A DNA stretch of 64,000 nt from Ramazzottius varieornatus (lineage: Eukaryota > Tardigrada > Eutardigrada > Parachela > Ramazzottiidae): positions 1,168,652 to 1,232,651 of the forward strand of contig BDGG01000001.1 in assembly GCA_001949185.1 (NCBI GenBank). The letters are read 5' to 3'. The number at the start of each line of letters is the position of its first letter. The stretch's first letter is position 1. Below are positions 1-12,339 of this stretch, one piece after another. A model generated the notes under the pieces. The model was not told the origin of the DNA, searched no databases, and saw only the letters and a list, made by a program, of their open reading frames with translations. The position numbers and the translations under genes are program-made.

Positions 1-4
1 GCCT

Positions 5-3000
5 TTGAAATATTTGGATATTCCGTTGAACGAACCTTTGAGGTATTTGGACATACCGACGAAAGCTGATCGAACGCAATGGGAGGAAGGTGTAAGGTTG
101 CCCGCTGTGGTGCTGCGTGAAGCAAGTATGGATTATGAGGCTGTGGACAATCCCTACTCGGCTGAAAACCTGAAACGACGCGTTGCTGGTGGACCTTCTT
201 TCTTTGAAACTGCGCTTGACCCTAAGAGCTTCCCTCCGCCGCTAACCGACTCTGATCCGTCCCAGTTCGACCGCGGTGGTGGCCAGTTTGATCCGAGAGA
301 CCAGCACAGTAGGCAGTACGTAGTCAAGCCCAAACGCAAAGCCTCTCCTTTGAAAAAGTCTTACCTAATCGAGCCCGAAATCTTCTACCAAGCTGAATCC
401 AAGGTAAGAATGGACGATCGTCATTGGGTATTTGTGCATGTCACTGCATGGCCTCACTGCGCAGTTTAATGTGTAAGAAATGATCGTAGTAACATCTCAA
501 TGTAAGAAGAGCGACCCGCACAGCAGCAGCAAAGTGAAAAAGTTTACGTGGAACTCAGATCAGTATACGTAACGTATGCATTTGGCTGAAGTCAGATGAT
601 ACTTGTTTTTAATTGCGTGACATTGTGGACACGCAAACCTCAAAATACTCTTTGAGCTGCATGCATATGTGTCCAGAACCATGAAGCCAATGACTGCTCC
701 ACTTTGGAAAACCCCAAAAGCTATACATTTTACCCGTTAAACGCTCAACACGCATAAACTATCATTTTGTGCGTAATGAGAGCTTGGCTAATTGAGGATC
801 TAAGGTCGGTGTAGCATAACTGTGGGGAGGATGTGGGTCGACCATCTAATGAAACAACAGACGTACAGTAGCTACTCAATTAGTGTACCACATCACACGC
901 AGGTACGTGGACTTGGCTGCGCTGACCAGCCCCATAAGAGTCAAGCGACCTGGCTACTTTTTTAATCATTTTTTGATTAGAGCAGGTTCTGCGCTCTAAT
1001 CGCGGGCCTCGACATGGAGAGCTGATAGCATAGTCATTAGTGCTGATTATAAACTGGCCCTCGCTTTGTCAACAGCCGCCATTGCGTCTGCAACTGGCGC
1101 GGACTTCCATTGGCCAGTTGCAGTGGTCGGTACTTCCGATACCTTCTTCCTGGTAAATATATCCTACATAGCTTTTCCGGAAATATCATCTCGAGATAAA
1201 CGCCGGAAAACGGAACGTACGCGGTTGTCGTTTTGAGTGGCGCACGCCGCCGGCCAATAACAATGAAAATGTGCGCCAATCGAGATCGTTGAGGATCGTC
1301 TTCTTAAATGGCACACTTTTCGTTTATTATTGGCTGGAAGCGTGCTTCACTTGAGAAAAACGGTTTTGTTCGTTGCGTTTCTCCGCCTAGCGAATTTATA
1401 GGTTTAACGCTCAGGAAATTGGTTGAGCTCAAAGTACAGTAATGCAAAGTCCTATTACGTCAATGATGGGGCTTATAATAATTGTGCAAAGCCACTATGG
1501 ATGAGTTAATGTCTAAAGGAGGCTGTAGTCTCGCAATATGTCTTTGACAGGTGAATCGTGCCTCGGACCGATTACTGCGCTTAGACAATCGTATCGGTAT
1601 CTTGCAAGCAGAGCTTGACGTCGAGCGAGACGCCGACATCGAGACACCCCACAAGCCGGAAGAGCTTCAGCGACTACAGTCCGCCGTTGATTACACCGCT
1701 GCCGAAATCCAGGAAACCGAACGAACGGTAAGTCACCATTCACCTGTCGCTACTTCATGTATCAAGCGATGAACTTCCCGTTAAACCAATAATCGATAAC
1801 GTGGGGCTCCAAAAGAACGTTTCCGCAGCTTGAACAGAGCATTTCAATTGTATTTTGAGCCAATATTTCCTGGCCGGTCAACTGCAGTAAACCAAGCTTC
1901 TGGCTGCGCCCTGTGCAGTGACTTTCGCTACGAGATATGTACGTAGAAGCCACAGCTAGCGGATTCGCGGGAAGAGCTTTTTAGCCAGGTAAGTTTTCCG
2001 GTTTTCGGCCAGGAAGCTTAGAGAGCGACTTGAAGAACGGTCGATTGTGTCAACTTTACAGGTGTGGATTGCTGTTTGCCGTGCTGACCGATTTGTTTGC
2101 TACAGAAACGTTTAAGCGTCGAGACGTTACTACCGGTATCGTTAGCGGTATCGACTATCAATGAAGACTGTGTACACGAGCCTGACCTAAAGGTCGGGAT
2201 NNNNNNNNNNNNNNNNNNNNNNNNNNNNNNNNNNNNNNNNNNNNNNNNNNATCCCCACATTTATGCTAGGCGCGTGTACGTGTCTTGGTAGTCATTTATT
2301 TCCCATGGGCTGCCTGTTCCCATCCGAACGAGACGAGACGAGACGAAGAGACAAAGAGGGGCCCAGGTTATCAAAATCTAATTGAGAGTGTAATGGGAGG
2401 TGGAGCGTGAAATGAGAGCCAGCTTGGGCCTGTCTAGTGTATGGGACGACCTTTGGTGCTGCTTTGATGAGCTAGCGTGAAATTTCAGACGTACTGGCCG
2501 TCTAGTTAACCAGTTTGCTTCCGTTAATCAGTGTCACTTAGGCTAGCTAGCATGTGTCAGTAAACTGTATCACTTTTCCCATTGAGGCATTATCGCCTGG
2601 TTGGACAAATGGTACGACCTGCTCATTTTCCTCTCTGCTTGTAGATCAAGCAGGTGGAATTGCTGGTTACACGTCTGCATATCCAACAGCAAGAGCCGCA
2701 GCTGCACAAGGCCGAACGCGGCTGGACTACCGTCTCGCCTGATTATCCAGACTGCTACAGCTACCCTGGATTAGCGGGCTCTTCGCCATCGCCGCTTGTT
2801 GTCTACGGCACCATGACGTCCACCCCACAAGACTTCCCCCAAGATGGACCCAGTGTGCGCAGCTTGATGTCAAGGTTCCAGCATGAAAAGAACGGACTCA
2901 AGAACGGCCATGGCGAAAATGGGGGACATCATCTAGGTAAGTGGACCAGCCTTCAGATTCAATGCGACATCAGGATATGTCGTACAGAACCCATACGAAA

Positions 3001-4186
3001 TACTAAAGCTGAACCAACTTGATTCCCTATTCGACATATAAGAGTCTTCGCAGTGCTTTCATACCCGATACCATTCCGTATGCGTCCAATACGCCCTAAC
3101 TTTTTCTGACTAATGTGTTCGTCAAAACTTTCCAAAACTATCACTTACGCAAAGACATGTATCGAATGGTTTCCTATTTGCCTTTGATACTTGAAACTGC
3201 AATGGTTTCGTTGGCCCTTCTGATCTGCGTTTGCGACGTAATTTCTCCAACCGAATGGGCAATGGACATTTCCTGCGTTTGCAGGCTCATCCATAGCCGA
3301 AGACACTTCAGACTTTTCGGCGACATCGACACCCGACAAGGACCGGAAGCCCTTACCGGTCTTCAATCGGGCCAAGTTTCAAGAAGGCCTGGCTGCAGCA
3401 AAGTCGCAAGCAAAGCCTCGCATCCAAGCCAGCATCACCGCTCGCAGTCTCTCCCGTGAAATGCGGGAACAGCTGCGCATCGGCCACAAGCCGCAAATGG
3501 GCGCCTTCCGCTCCAACATCATGACAGCGGAAAATGGCGACTACGACCCCGACAAGGCGGCAAAGGCCAAAGAACTGGCTATGGCTGACAGCGCCCATGA
3601 CGCCCACTTGCATCAACAGCGGTCACAGCCGTCGCCTCCATCCACGCGCTCCGACCTTCAACAACACGGACATGCCAATCACACGGCGAACACGACCATA
3701 CCATCGCCCATACAGACACAGTCGACGACAGCGCGTCAAGCCATGCCCGTCTTTGATGAGGAACACGAGCATGAGGAGCACCAGTCGGACGTGGACCCAC
3801 TGCACAGTGTGGCCGACAGTGTGCATAGCGCCGATCAAGGCGCCATGGAAAGCAGCGGAACTTATGACATGGACTCGTTGGATGGCGACGCCGACCACGA
3901 CGAAGCTGAACCGCACTATGCGCAGATCGCCAAGAAGCAACAACAGGACAGCGCCCATGCCAACGATCATCAAGTCAAGGAAGAGGACGCTGGGGGCAAA
4001 GTCAATGGACACCATCGGACAAACTCCAACCTGGTGATGGATCATCATAACGATGGCGACAACGACAGTGGCGCCGGTGAGGGTCACAACGAGCACGAAG
4101 CTCCCGAACATCGGCAGCATAGCACCAACGAGGAAGAAGGTGAACTACCGCTGTCGCAAGCTCCCAACTGGGATTTGCTGATCTAG
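5..4186 (+). CDS. Unidentified multi-exon protein, 3' part
   Basis: I do not recognise this gene. Four exons join in phase: up to 403, 1551-1727, 2645-2936 and 3285-4186 (stop), about 589 residues, with the 5' end outside the window. The first exon is proline-rich and starts with two similar YLDIP motifs. Exon 2 and the start of exon 3 (LQAELDVERD, then IKQVELLVTRLHIQQQEP) look like a broken coiled coil. The last exon carries a basic stretch (AKSQAKPRIQ..SLSREMREQLRIGHKP) and then a long Gln/His/Asp/Glu-rich, probably disordered tail ending in NWDLLI. No signal peptide or membrane segment is visible, so a cytoplasmic or nuclear protein is likely. Intron 2 holds an assembly gap (2201-2250), so a further exon could be missing there. 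Confidence 0.6.
1225..1367. repeat. AAGTGGCGCAC palindrome family, copy 1
   Basis: Diverged copy of a dispersed imperfect palindrome. It shows TTTTGAGTGGCGCAC at 1231-1245, a GTGCGCCAAT counterpart near 1271, and the ATTGGCTGGAAGCGTGCTTC central segment at about 1328 followed by ACTTGAGAAAA. It lies in intron 1 of the first gene. Other copies are at 6.6, 15.0, 20.3, 22.6, 29.7, 42.7, 45.0 and 46.6 kb. Confidence 0.7.
2201..2250. other. Assembly gap (50 N)
   Basis: Fifty Ns inside intron 2 of the first gene. The left flank contains a short self-complementary stretch (CCTGACC..GGTCGGG), so a hairpin or repeat may have stopped the assembly. The fixed length suggests a placeholder rather than a measured size. 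Confidence 0.95.
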
Positions 4187-6590
4187 ACACTGGTCGATGG
4201 TTTTCCGACAAGGAGTTTCTCCATTGTATCAGCTAAAGCAAAGCGCCTACGTACGCTTCTAGTGATTGCCTTGGCTCTAGCTTGCTCTAACGATTTGCTT
4301 TTAATTTTATTTACAGTCTGCCCTACCCTCGGGCGTTTACTTGCTTGAAGCCTGACACGTCGAACTCTATTACACATATCACCCTAAACTTTGTGCTCAT
4401 AATCCCGGTAATTTCGAATACGGTTGATATTAATTGCATCAAATGATTTTGAACATCCATATAGTAAATCCGGTTCTAGCTCGGTACTGTCATCCGGTCT
4501 TTGGTTGGATAGATCTGCACTCAGCACTTTCGATTCGCACATGCTGTATGTTCATAAATTTGATCGCTTGACTAGTGCGAGTGACTGGTAAAACTGGCCT
4601 TAAACAGTAGAAGTTTTCTACCGGTCGTGCATGACGTCAAATCACGTCTAACCAATTTATACGATAGAAAAATATTTGAACTGATTTATAAAACCGATCG
4701 GCTACTTTTGATTCACTGTCAGAAAAGGAGTGAAGAATAACTGTCGAAATTCTTGCAGTTTCTGCTAATTAACAAGTATAATGATCATAGCTTCCACCAA
4801 AACCAAATACGTCAAACGCAGTTCTTTTCTTTCTAATAAGCCGAAATTTCGGCCCAGCAGAACTGCCTAATCAGAGTACATATTTCGATCTCCGTATCGT
4901 GGCTAACAAACCCGAACCAGGCCAGATTTTCAAACCGCCAGAAATTTTCCGGTACTTCAGAGTTTTCAGAAGTCGGCTCCCCTCCGATCGTGCGATTTCA
5001 ACAAAATTTCTAGTAAAAGATGTAAAGAACTGGGGCTATCTGCAACCGTGATTCGGAGATACAGGAAGCATGGTACAAATTGTTGTTGGAATTCAGAATC
5101 GTTTCGAGCGATTAAGATCAACCCGTATATTGCTGCAAAACTGCACATCCTTCGGCCTTAAGTTTCAGTTTATGGGGAAAAAATACATCATGTACAGATG
5201 TCGGATACGGTAGAAGCGCGTCGAAGATGCAGTCTCGTTCCAAAAGTCAGCTAAACTTGACCCCAAGTCTGGCTCGCCCAAACGCATTTACCTGTCGGCT
5301 CGTAAAGACCTGTCGATTTGAGCAAAAGTCATGCCCTGAAATGATCTGGCAAACGCTAGCGTCGCTATTTGCTTTGTTAGTCGGACTCGTACTTACAAAA
5401 GTTTCCGTCGTCCTAGAGTAACAACGCAACAATTAGTAAGTTACGTGCAGGTGCGTCGACCACTGGTTTCGGTATTCGTACGAAGAAAGATTATGGGCCA
5501 GGCAGAAAAGGCGACAAAATGAAAATCTAACCGTAGGAAAGTGTATTGATGTAAATCAGTCGCGTGCGTACGTTCTTCTGTACCGCCGCAGTGGAAACGC
5601 CCGGTCCATCGTTTTTACTGGCCCAGTTTTCATCTTGGTACGTATACACTGTACAGTGTTGCTAACCACAAAGTTATGCGAGTGATAGCGCTCACCTGGA
5701 CTTGACAATGCGTTCCTGCATACGCGTTGGTTCCTGTAGCCCAAATCGGATGTCCCGAAGTACCGTAAATAACCTGCAATCATGAACAGGGCTCTTTAGA
5801 GTTTACGACAAACTGTCGCGCTCCTATCATTTCGATAAGTCCTCTCACGAGGTTCCCATCCTGCTGCATGATCGCTTCCCGAACCCGTTGCCCATGTGTG
5901 TTTGTAGCCCTGCAACAAGGCTACAGTGACCGCGATTTCCAAATCAGATTTCCCCACCCAGTTCGTTTCAGTTGTACTGTATCTTCGACACATGTGCTGC
6001 TTTGAAAACAGACTTAACGTACCAAGTTGGATGGTTATCCCGAGTACGATACAGGACTAGGTTACCGTCAGACTGCAAAGTAATAAAGGTCGATGAGTTT
6101 CGTGAGGGTCCAAGCCACAAGAACGCCAAGGTTTAACCTGCATGGTCAGCCTCAAGTTCTTGGTAGACGAGAACAATGACTGCCCAGGCAAGAGCTTCTC
6201 GTTGGAGCGTAAGTGGCTTTTCGGAGGGTTTTCCGGTACCACAGATCCGCCGGGCGGACGCTGCTTGTCCTTACTGGTGACGCTGGTGCTCGTATTTCCT
6301 GAGAAATGACAGAGTAAATATCGTCACCGGCGAGTAATCTCTGTTTATACATATGTATTATGCAGTGAACTATCTACGTTTCGACAAGTGGATTCGAATC
6401 TAGAATTATCAATGATGTCCGTACCCGATGTATGGTTACTTTGCGGAGGTTTGCCATGGGGTCGATGCGTATGTTCTTTTCTTGGTTCTCTTCGTGGGTT
6501 TCCCGGCGGTGGAGGTCTGACTGGTCTACAGAACAGGCGAACGAGGAAAAATTTCAAAGGATACCATTTTGGAAAGTTAGCATGGAGGTT

Positions 6591-6664
6591 CAGCAAACAA
6601 AATCGTACAGATCGTTCTCCCAACTGGCGCACTTTTCTACTGATATCGGCTGGAAGCCTGCGCT
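6591..6664 (-). repeat. AAGTGGCGCAC palindrome family, copy 2
   Basis: Reads CAGCAAACAAAATCG, then ACAGATCGTTCTCCC, AACTGGCGCAC and TGATATCGGCTGGAAGC. This is the full module seen at other loci: a GCAAACAAA..GATCGTTTTCCC arm, the GTGGCGCAC core and a GGCTGGAAGCGTGC centre. Confidence 0.75.
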
Positions 6665-6705
6665 ACGTTAGAAATCAAACGATCTGGTCGAATTGGTGTA
6701 TCGCG

Positions 6706-7101
6706 CTACCATATGCATACGCCAGAGTTCCATTGGGTGTGCGTACGGTGAATGTACCTGGGTTGAGCCTGCACATGTGGTTGAGCTTCTGGGCGAACCA
6801 CTAGTCGCGGTCTGTCGTTCACATTACCACTATCGGCAACTCTTGGATCGGGCTTGTTCGACACGGTAATGTTCTGATGGCCAGTTGGCGGGGGAAACAA
6901 AAAGTTCCTCAGAGTTATCTCATCGCGCATCGGGAGCTTCAGTTCCCCGAACCGGTCAACAGGGATGCTCTTGACATCCCTAACGGATACGAAGTGTTCC
7001 TCTTGTAGCCGTGTCAAGGTGGCATCGGATAGCCTCAAATAGTGCTGTAGGTCCCGCACGGAAGAGTTGTCGGTCGGTCGTCTAGTATTCTTGGCGGACA
7101 T
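6706..7101 (-). CDS. Small ORF with SAM-like segment
   Basis: ORF of about 131 codons from the ATG at 7101. The N-terminal half (DLQHYLRLSDATLTRLQEEH and VRDVKSIPVDRFGELKLPMR) follows the helix pattern of SAM-like domains, which mediate protein contacts in signalling proteins and some retroelement Gag-like proteins. The C-terminal third is Pro/Arg/Gln-rich. I see no partner exons, and the next 500 bases downstream hold a dispersed repeat, so this may be a fragment of a mobile element or an orphan exon. The domain call is from pattern only. Confidence 0.3.
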   Translation of the reverse strand: MSAKNTRRPTDNSSVRDLQHYLRLSDATLTRLQEEHFVSVRDVKSIPVDRFGELKLPMRDEITLRNFLFPPPTGHQNITVSNKPDPRVADSGNVNDRPRLVVRPEAQPHVQAQPRYIHRTHTQWNSGVCIW

Positions 7102-7615
7102 CTTCAGTACTTTTCTGGAACAGACACACACCACTACTGCACATAAGAGCTCTCGACGTGCTCGTTTAATTCAAGAAACTCCTGCGCGCAACCGCGGTGA
7201 ATTTTCCATGGTGTTTACCCTTGTGTGTGTCCTCAATGAACCAATGCAAGCTTTGTCTTATCAAGGAAAAGATAAGATACGGTATGTAAGTTTGATATTG
7301 GTACCGAGATTAATGTCAACGCTGTACAGGCATTGTTTCTGCAAAACTGGAGCAGGACAAACAGCGCTTGTACTGTAGCTGGAAACTGAAGATCTAACAG
7401 AGGCCAAAAAGGAAGGCCGGATGTAGAAAACTTACGCATCATGGATTGCTGTGCCACGCCTCCGCAGATCTGAGCTTAGATCATGACACTCCTCGATCGA
7501 ACAACCCAAGACCCAGAAGTGGCGCAAAGAAATCGCGCGGCTGATGGTGGTTGACAGTGAAATACGCGCGTTCGGCAGTCGAAAGCTCACAAAGCGGATT
7601 AAAGTTGTCCGAATG

Positions 7616-7948
7616 TGACGACTACAGCGTCGCTGCCAGCCACCACAACTCACTAGACAGGAGTTCCTCCTCGAATCTAGCCTAGCTCTCGACAACTCTT
7701 CCCCAAACCTGGTAGACTTCTTCAGGCTCAAACCCAACGCTCAAAAATCACTGACAGATATTTAATACTATGAGTGATGCGCACTCGAGATCTTCCAACG
7801 CTCACTAAAGTCATCTTCGTCATGCTTCAATCACGGCGAAGGCAAAGCAGGCAAACTTAGTGGTAAGCTGGGAAAGGCTGGACCAAACAACCAGTCCGGC
7901 CACTCAAGTTATCCTGAACCGCCCAGCTTCTCCGGCTGCTCCTCACAC
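7616..7948. repeat. Dispersed repeat, copy A (partner at 59296-59562)
   Basis: Sequence from TGACGACTACAGCGTCGC to GCTGCTCCTCAC recurs with high identity at 59296-59562. Shared landmarks are CACTAGACAGGAGTTCCTCC, GACAGATATTTAAT, GGACCAAACAACCAGTCCGG and CCTGAACCGCCCAGC. Copy A carries about 70 bases (around 7765-7836) that are absent from the other copy. I see no coding capacity, so it is probably a non-autonomous mobile element fragment. Confidence 0.8.
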
Positions 7949-8444
7949 GAAAAACGCGCACATCGGCTTTTTCTGCTCAATCAACATCACCAAAATCCTG
8001 ATCGATCAAGCGTGAACAAGAGATAGGCCACTGTGGTGTAAGTGCCTCTGTAACCGCGTGGCCCCAAACAGTTGAGACTAATGGAGACGTGGGCACATGA
8101 TCTAAACCAGAGCTCTGTCTCGAGCGGCGCATGTTTCCATTATAACTGACAGGCATTGTGCGTCACTTGGCACAACGATCTGCTTCCGTTCACTTGCCCA
8201 TTTTCGAACTGATGATATCTGTTGTTTACGTCCAGAACAGTGGTACAGTGGTTCATCCTGGCATGGACGTCTTACGGCAACAGATCGAGCAGTGCAGCTG
8301 ATTGCTGATTCGGCCACAATACCTTGATTTACGGGCACCGCCCCTGTATTGTGTGACTGCGTACAGACTTAGAAAGATCAGGGGCAGATGAGCGCCTGTT
8401 TCTGAAAGGCATATCTTGCTTTTACTTCCTCAATCCCGATCCGT

Positions 8445-9784
8445 ATGTGGAAGCGTCTCAAGCTGCGGTATCGTAACTGCAGTACTATCAGCATCCAGGC
8501 TGAAGAAGATCCATTAACGGTCTACAAAGGTAGGAGGAACTTGTCCTGTGGTCTAGGAGGACGATTGAAACAGAATGGAAAAATTTTTTTGTACTCAGTT
8601 TCCAATCTCAATACCAGGAAGTCTAGCTTGTGTTAGGCTTCCTTTGGCTTGTTACATCTTTAAAATTTTTACTTGCAACAGTTTTCAATATTGGAGTGCT
8701 TCGGTGCTTTTGTAGGGTTGTTTGATTGGCAGATGTTTATTGATTGCAGGCAAATCGAACCAGGAAATGGAATTCAAGGTTGATCACGAAGAGGAAGTGG
8801 TCGAAGAGGACGAAGTGGACGACACCCATCACACCATGGAGTCTCCAAGTCGTCTGGTCATTGGAGTAGCTTCAGTGGATATTCCAGTGGACAACGATAT
8901 GCCTTTAGATCTTAGTGGAAAGCTGCCATGCCAAATCAGCTACGTCGGGAATGAAATCTGCGTCGAGACGCATGGACCAGATTCAAGTCGGTTGTTCGAT
9001 GACACTTCCCCTTCCAATACGAGTATCTTCCGAGAAAACGGGATATCCGAAAATTTTTCTTTTCCAGTCTGCGTTTTTACGAAGGGCAGTACAATGCTTT
9101 TTCTCTAGGGAAGAAGAACACCGCTTCCTACACGGACAATAATGCGGAACTCATTGACAGCGATGCTTCTTCCACTGTCTCAGATTGCTCGGTTGACTTG
9201 TCCAATCTTGAAAACGTCGTCCGTCTTCCGGAACCAAAAGGCCACTCAGAACTTGCTGCAGCCAAACGCTCAAAGGAGAAAGGTGAGGAGCTGACTCTGT
9301 TCGCTTCGAATGCTCGACCCGGAAGTAGATGATCGGCTGTTCTTATGATGATTTTCCGTATCAAGTGGCGCATGATGTCACGAGTAATGTAAATCTTTTG
9401 TTCTCAGGGAGAAAATCACGAGGACAATTGTGGATGTTCATTCGGAAACTTCTTTTGAAACAAGACAACGATGCTATTCGACCTGCTGACCGACTGGTTT
9501 CCTGGGTCGACCGGGAAAAGGGTATCTTCCGCATTCAGCAAACAGATAAACTGTCTAGGCTGTGGGGAACCATCAGAGACAACCCCACCATGACCTACGA
9601 GAAACTCAGCCGGGGTTTACGGTAAGCTGGTTCCGTCTTATTTTGGTTCCCGAACCGCTTGTACATTTGAGTTCTAACTTTTGGCAGGCACTACTACAAG
9701 AGCAAGATTCTGAACTCGGTGCCCGGACGTCGTCTCACGTTCCAGTTCGGTCCACGCGCTTCCGGTTGGACAGAGATTGACTAA
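8445..9784 (+). CDS. ETS-domain transcription factor, ESE (ELF3/ELF5/EHF) type
   Basis: Sequence-specific nuclear DNA-binding protein. Proposed exons 8445-8529, 8750-8990, 9068-9282, 9408-9621 and 9688-9784 close in phase at 283 residues. The ETS domain occupies roughly the last 85 residues: RGQLWMFIRKLLL, then LVSWVDREKGIFRIQQTDKL, SRLWGTIRDNPTMTYEKLSR, GLRHYYKSKIL and GRRLTFQFGPRASGW. The MTYEKLSR..R-YYK recognition helix is intact. The DREKGIFR segment and the FG..A.GW ending directly after the domain are typical of the ESE subgroup rather than ETS1 or ELK. The N-terminal half is acidic and disordered, and I see no Pointed domain, which ESE proteins usually carry; a 5' exon may be missing. 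The donor of exon 2 (GTTGTT at 8991) is weak and is the least certain boundary. Confidence 0.85.
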
Positions 9785-10292
9785 ACTCTTCGGAAGACAG
9801 AACAACCGTTCTTGTTCGTTCTTTTTGTGACCAAGAAGCTATGTTTCTCGTTTTTTTTACATGGTTCATCAACCCAAAATTTCCCTGGATGATCTGTTGA
9901 CCTTTTAGCTCGTGCCTCGAACTTCAGGTTCGCTTCCGGTCGTGTCCAAATTTGGGTTTTCTTCCGGCTCAGTTTTATCCTTCCTGTTTCCCTTGTTTCG
10001 AAACCCTCATCAGGTCTTCGAGACATCCCTGTCCTCTCCGAGAGTCGCCATGTCGACAGTAAACGAATCTTTCAACTAACGCTAAATTCGCAGATCGATC
10101 AAAAAGTTAGAAAACGAAGGATGGCCGGCGCCGTCTTTCCTTCCTGGTTGCCACTGTACCGTTTCGGCGGTCCGCATTAGCTGTACTATTTTTTCTCATG
10201 AACCCGAAATTTTATCATGTACTGTACATGACACGTCGTCGTTTGGACTTCTTCCATCAGAATCTTCTGTTATTTGGCCGTTGAGGGCTCTT
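9785..10292 (+). other. Spacer between ETS and His-rich genes
   Basis: 3' flank of the ETS gene and 5' flank of the next gene. An acceptor-like site (GACTTCTTCCATCAG at about 10246-10260) sits just upstream of the His-rich ORF, so a non-coding or short coding 5' exon may lie here. I see nothing else. Confidence 0.4.
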
Positions 10293-11636
10293 ATGTGCCT
10301 GCTAGACAAGCTCCTGCCCCACCTGGACAATGTCTCGGTTACTTCCCTCAAACTCAAGAAAGGTCTGGCTGCCCACCGACACACCACACGTCACAACAAA
10401 CCCCAACACTACTTCCATCTTCATCAGCACCACCACCACCACCCTCATCATCATAAGAAGAAGAACCCTAACGATAAGGTAACTGCGCGTGACTGGCTAG
10501 AATCGCTGGTTGAAAAGGTCGACCATCCTTTTACTCCTGCAGTCGAAACAGACCCTTCCCTACCTCCTGAAAGGTATACAGCTCAAGATGTCAAAGTATC
10601 GCCGTGTCCAAAGTCAAAAACAAGTGAAGTGTTTGGTTCGACTCACAACGCGGAAGAAGTGCGCAACTTGGTGCGGAAAGTGCTGATGCATCAGTTTGAG
10701 ATGACTTCCCAGCACGAAATACCGAATCTGCATCACCACCTGCTGTCTCTGCACATGAGTAAAGAACCTCGTAAAGGTGCACATTTAGGTGCTCTAGATC
10801 GTATTCGTTACATGATACTCAAGCGTCGGATCGTTTCAATGCGGAAACATTCAACGGTGGCAGTATTACGGCTACATCCGAATGGCTTGCCTGCGCTGGA
10901 AGAACTGTACGCAAAAACTGAAGAACATGTGGCTGAGAATCGTGAAAAGCTTTTCGATGTGTTGGAAAGTACCGAAAGTCGACAGATTGCAGCTGACGCC
11001 ATCTTGGATGATCTCGATTTGATCTGCCCGCTGAAACCAAGCCCGCATCTGAAGCAGATCAGCCGGTTACGTGACAAGCGACACTTATCGTTGATTGGTC
11101 GATCAACCATCAACATTCCGTTCGAATCGTCTGATTTTATGGCGCGTTGGCTGTACCGGCGGTGTCTGCAAACGTGTGAGTTGAACGGATGCCAGTTGAC
11201 GCAGATTCAAGAACAGCGTTCGCAGGAAGAGGATCTGAATTTGTCCAAAATTGGCAAATACCAGTGTACAAAGTGTGTGGCTTCGAAAGTTGTGTCAGCC
11301 AGGAAGTCTGCGAGGTATACCGACGGTCCGCGGAACATGGCGAACTTGACTGGTTCGGGATACGATCTGAGCCGGAAGTACTCCGTCTCTCAGATGCCGT
11401 CTATGGCGACTATCGTGGAAGAGAGCGAGTCGCATGTGTCGCATGGACCGACGCTAGCTTTGTACGACTCCGATTCGACCATGCTCAACGAGGAAATCTT
11501 CAGCCATCACCAGCTTCCGCCGAAGAATAATCTGTTCTTTCGAGGGCCCAGGATGAATATTAGCGGAGATTCTCAGCAATCCAAACGTTCGAGTGGTTTG
11601 CGTACGGTGCCTGATGGCGATCAGTTTGAGCATTGA
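10293..11636 (+). CDS. His-rich protein of unknown function
   Basis: Single open frame of 447 codons from the ATG at 10293 to TGA at 11636. The frame stays open upstream to a possible acceptor at 10260, so this may be the long last exon of a larger gene. Residues about 40-60 form a His-rich tract (HLHQHHHHHPHHHKKK). It is followed by KVTARDWLESLVEKVDHPF, a central mostly helical basic region (LDRIRYMILKRRIVSMRKH, ALEELYAKTEEHVAENREKL), and a Ser-rich C-terminus. No signal peptide or membrane span is visible. The His tract could bind metal or be simple low complexity; neither can be decided here. I do not recognise a family. Confidence 0.6.
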   Translation: MCLLDKLLPHLDNVSVTSLKLKKGLAAHRHTTRHNKPQHYFHLHQHHHHHPHHHKKKNPNDKVTARDWLESLVEKVDHPFTPAVETDPSLPPERYTAQDVKVSPCPKSKTSEVFGSTHNAEEVRNLVRKVLMHQFEMTSQHEIPNLHHHLLSLHMSKEPRKGAHLGALDRIRYMILKRRIVSMRKHSTVAVLRLHPNGLPALEELYAKTEEHVAENREKLFDVLESTESRQIAADAILDDLDLICPLKPSPHLKQISRLRDKRHLSLIGRSTINIPFESSDFMARWLYRRCLQTCELNGCQLTQIQEQRSQEEDLNLSKIGKYQCTKCVASKVVSARKSARYTDGPRNMANLTGSGYDLSRKYSVSQMPSMATIVEESESHVSHGPTLALYDSDSTMLNEEIFSHHQLPPKNNLFFRGPRMNISGDSQQSKRSSGLRTVPDGDQFEH

Positions 11637-12339
11637 AACCTAATCTTTCTTTACGAGACTTTTTACCTTTTAATCTTAAGTTTTACTTGTGTGAAATTTG
11701 TGTAATGGATTGGAAGGTGGAGAAAACGATGGTTTTCGGCTGCCCCACGTTCACATTTGTGAGCCAGGTGACAAGGCAACCACCAGGAAGTGCCCCTCTT
11801 CCTGCTTGTTAAGAGATATCGATTACACCAAGACCCTCAACTATTGATATCACATGAAATACAGTATGGATATCATAAACAGCATACGACGCCCCAAACA
11901 ATCTCGCGTCAACCGTGTTTGCCCCATTCTTTGATTTTTCGAGTCAGCATAATAACGGTTACACCGCGATAAAAATTCGGCGAGTCGTATACAGCAGTAT
12001 TACCGTATTTCAGTTCACTTTTACGGGCTGATTGACTCGGTCGTTTTCGAAAATCAGTAGTGGATATATGTCGGACTCACCACAATCGTGCTCCCGTTCG
12101 CTGGATAGATCATGTTTTGGTCTTATAACCGGTGTATGATCCGTTGTCGCAACTCCGATCGCTTGATTGCAATCAACGGAAAGACACATATTTTACCGGT
12201 GAAAACTGGCCTTGTTCAGCAAAATATTCCGGTTCGGCTTGTAATACTGTAGTGAAGAGTCCCCTTACCAAAAATTTTCGGCGACATGCAAGCAGCAAGT
12301 GTTTGGGTTCGTTTATGAAAAATAATATCGAATCTATAC

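Larger units (their letters stand above)
4187..8444. other. Spacer with repeats and no clear gene
   Basis: Between the stop of the first gene and the ETS gene I see only short overlapping ORFs without recognisable domains, apart from the SAM-like ORF at 6706-7101 and two repeat copies (6591-6664 and 7616-7948). The antiparallel ORFs around 6345-6804 (for example GGLTGLQNRR on the plus strand) show no homology I know and overlap a repeat, so I do not call them genes. Confidence 0.6.

Noticed and set aside
3534-4120. Alternative-frame ORFs of 165-167 codons over the last exon of the first gene
   Set aside because: Their composition (runs of Thr/Arg/Pro or Val/Leu/Met) is what the His/Asp/Gln-rich true frame produces when shifted.
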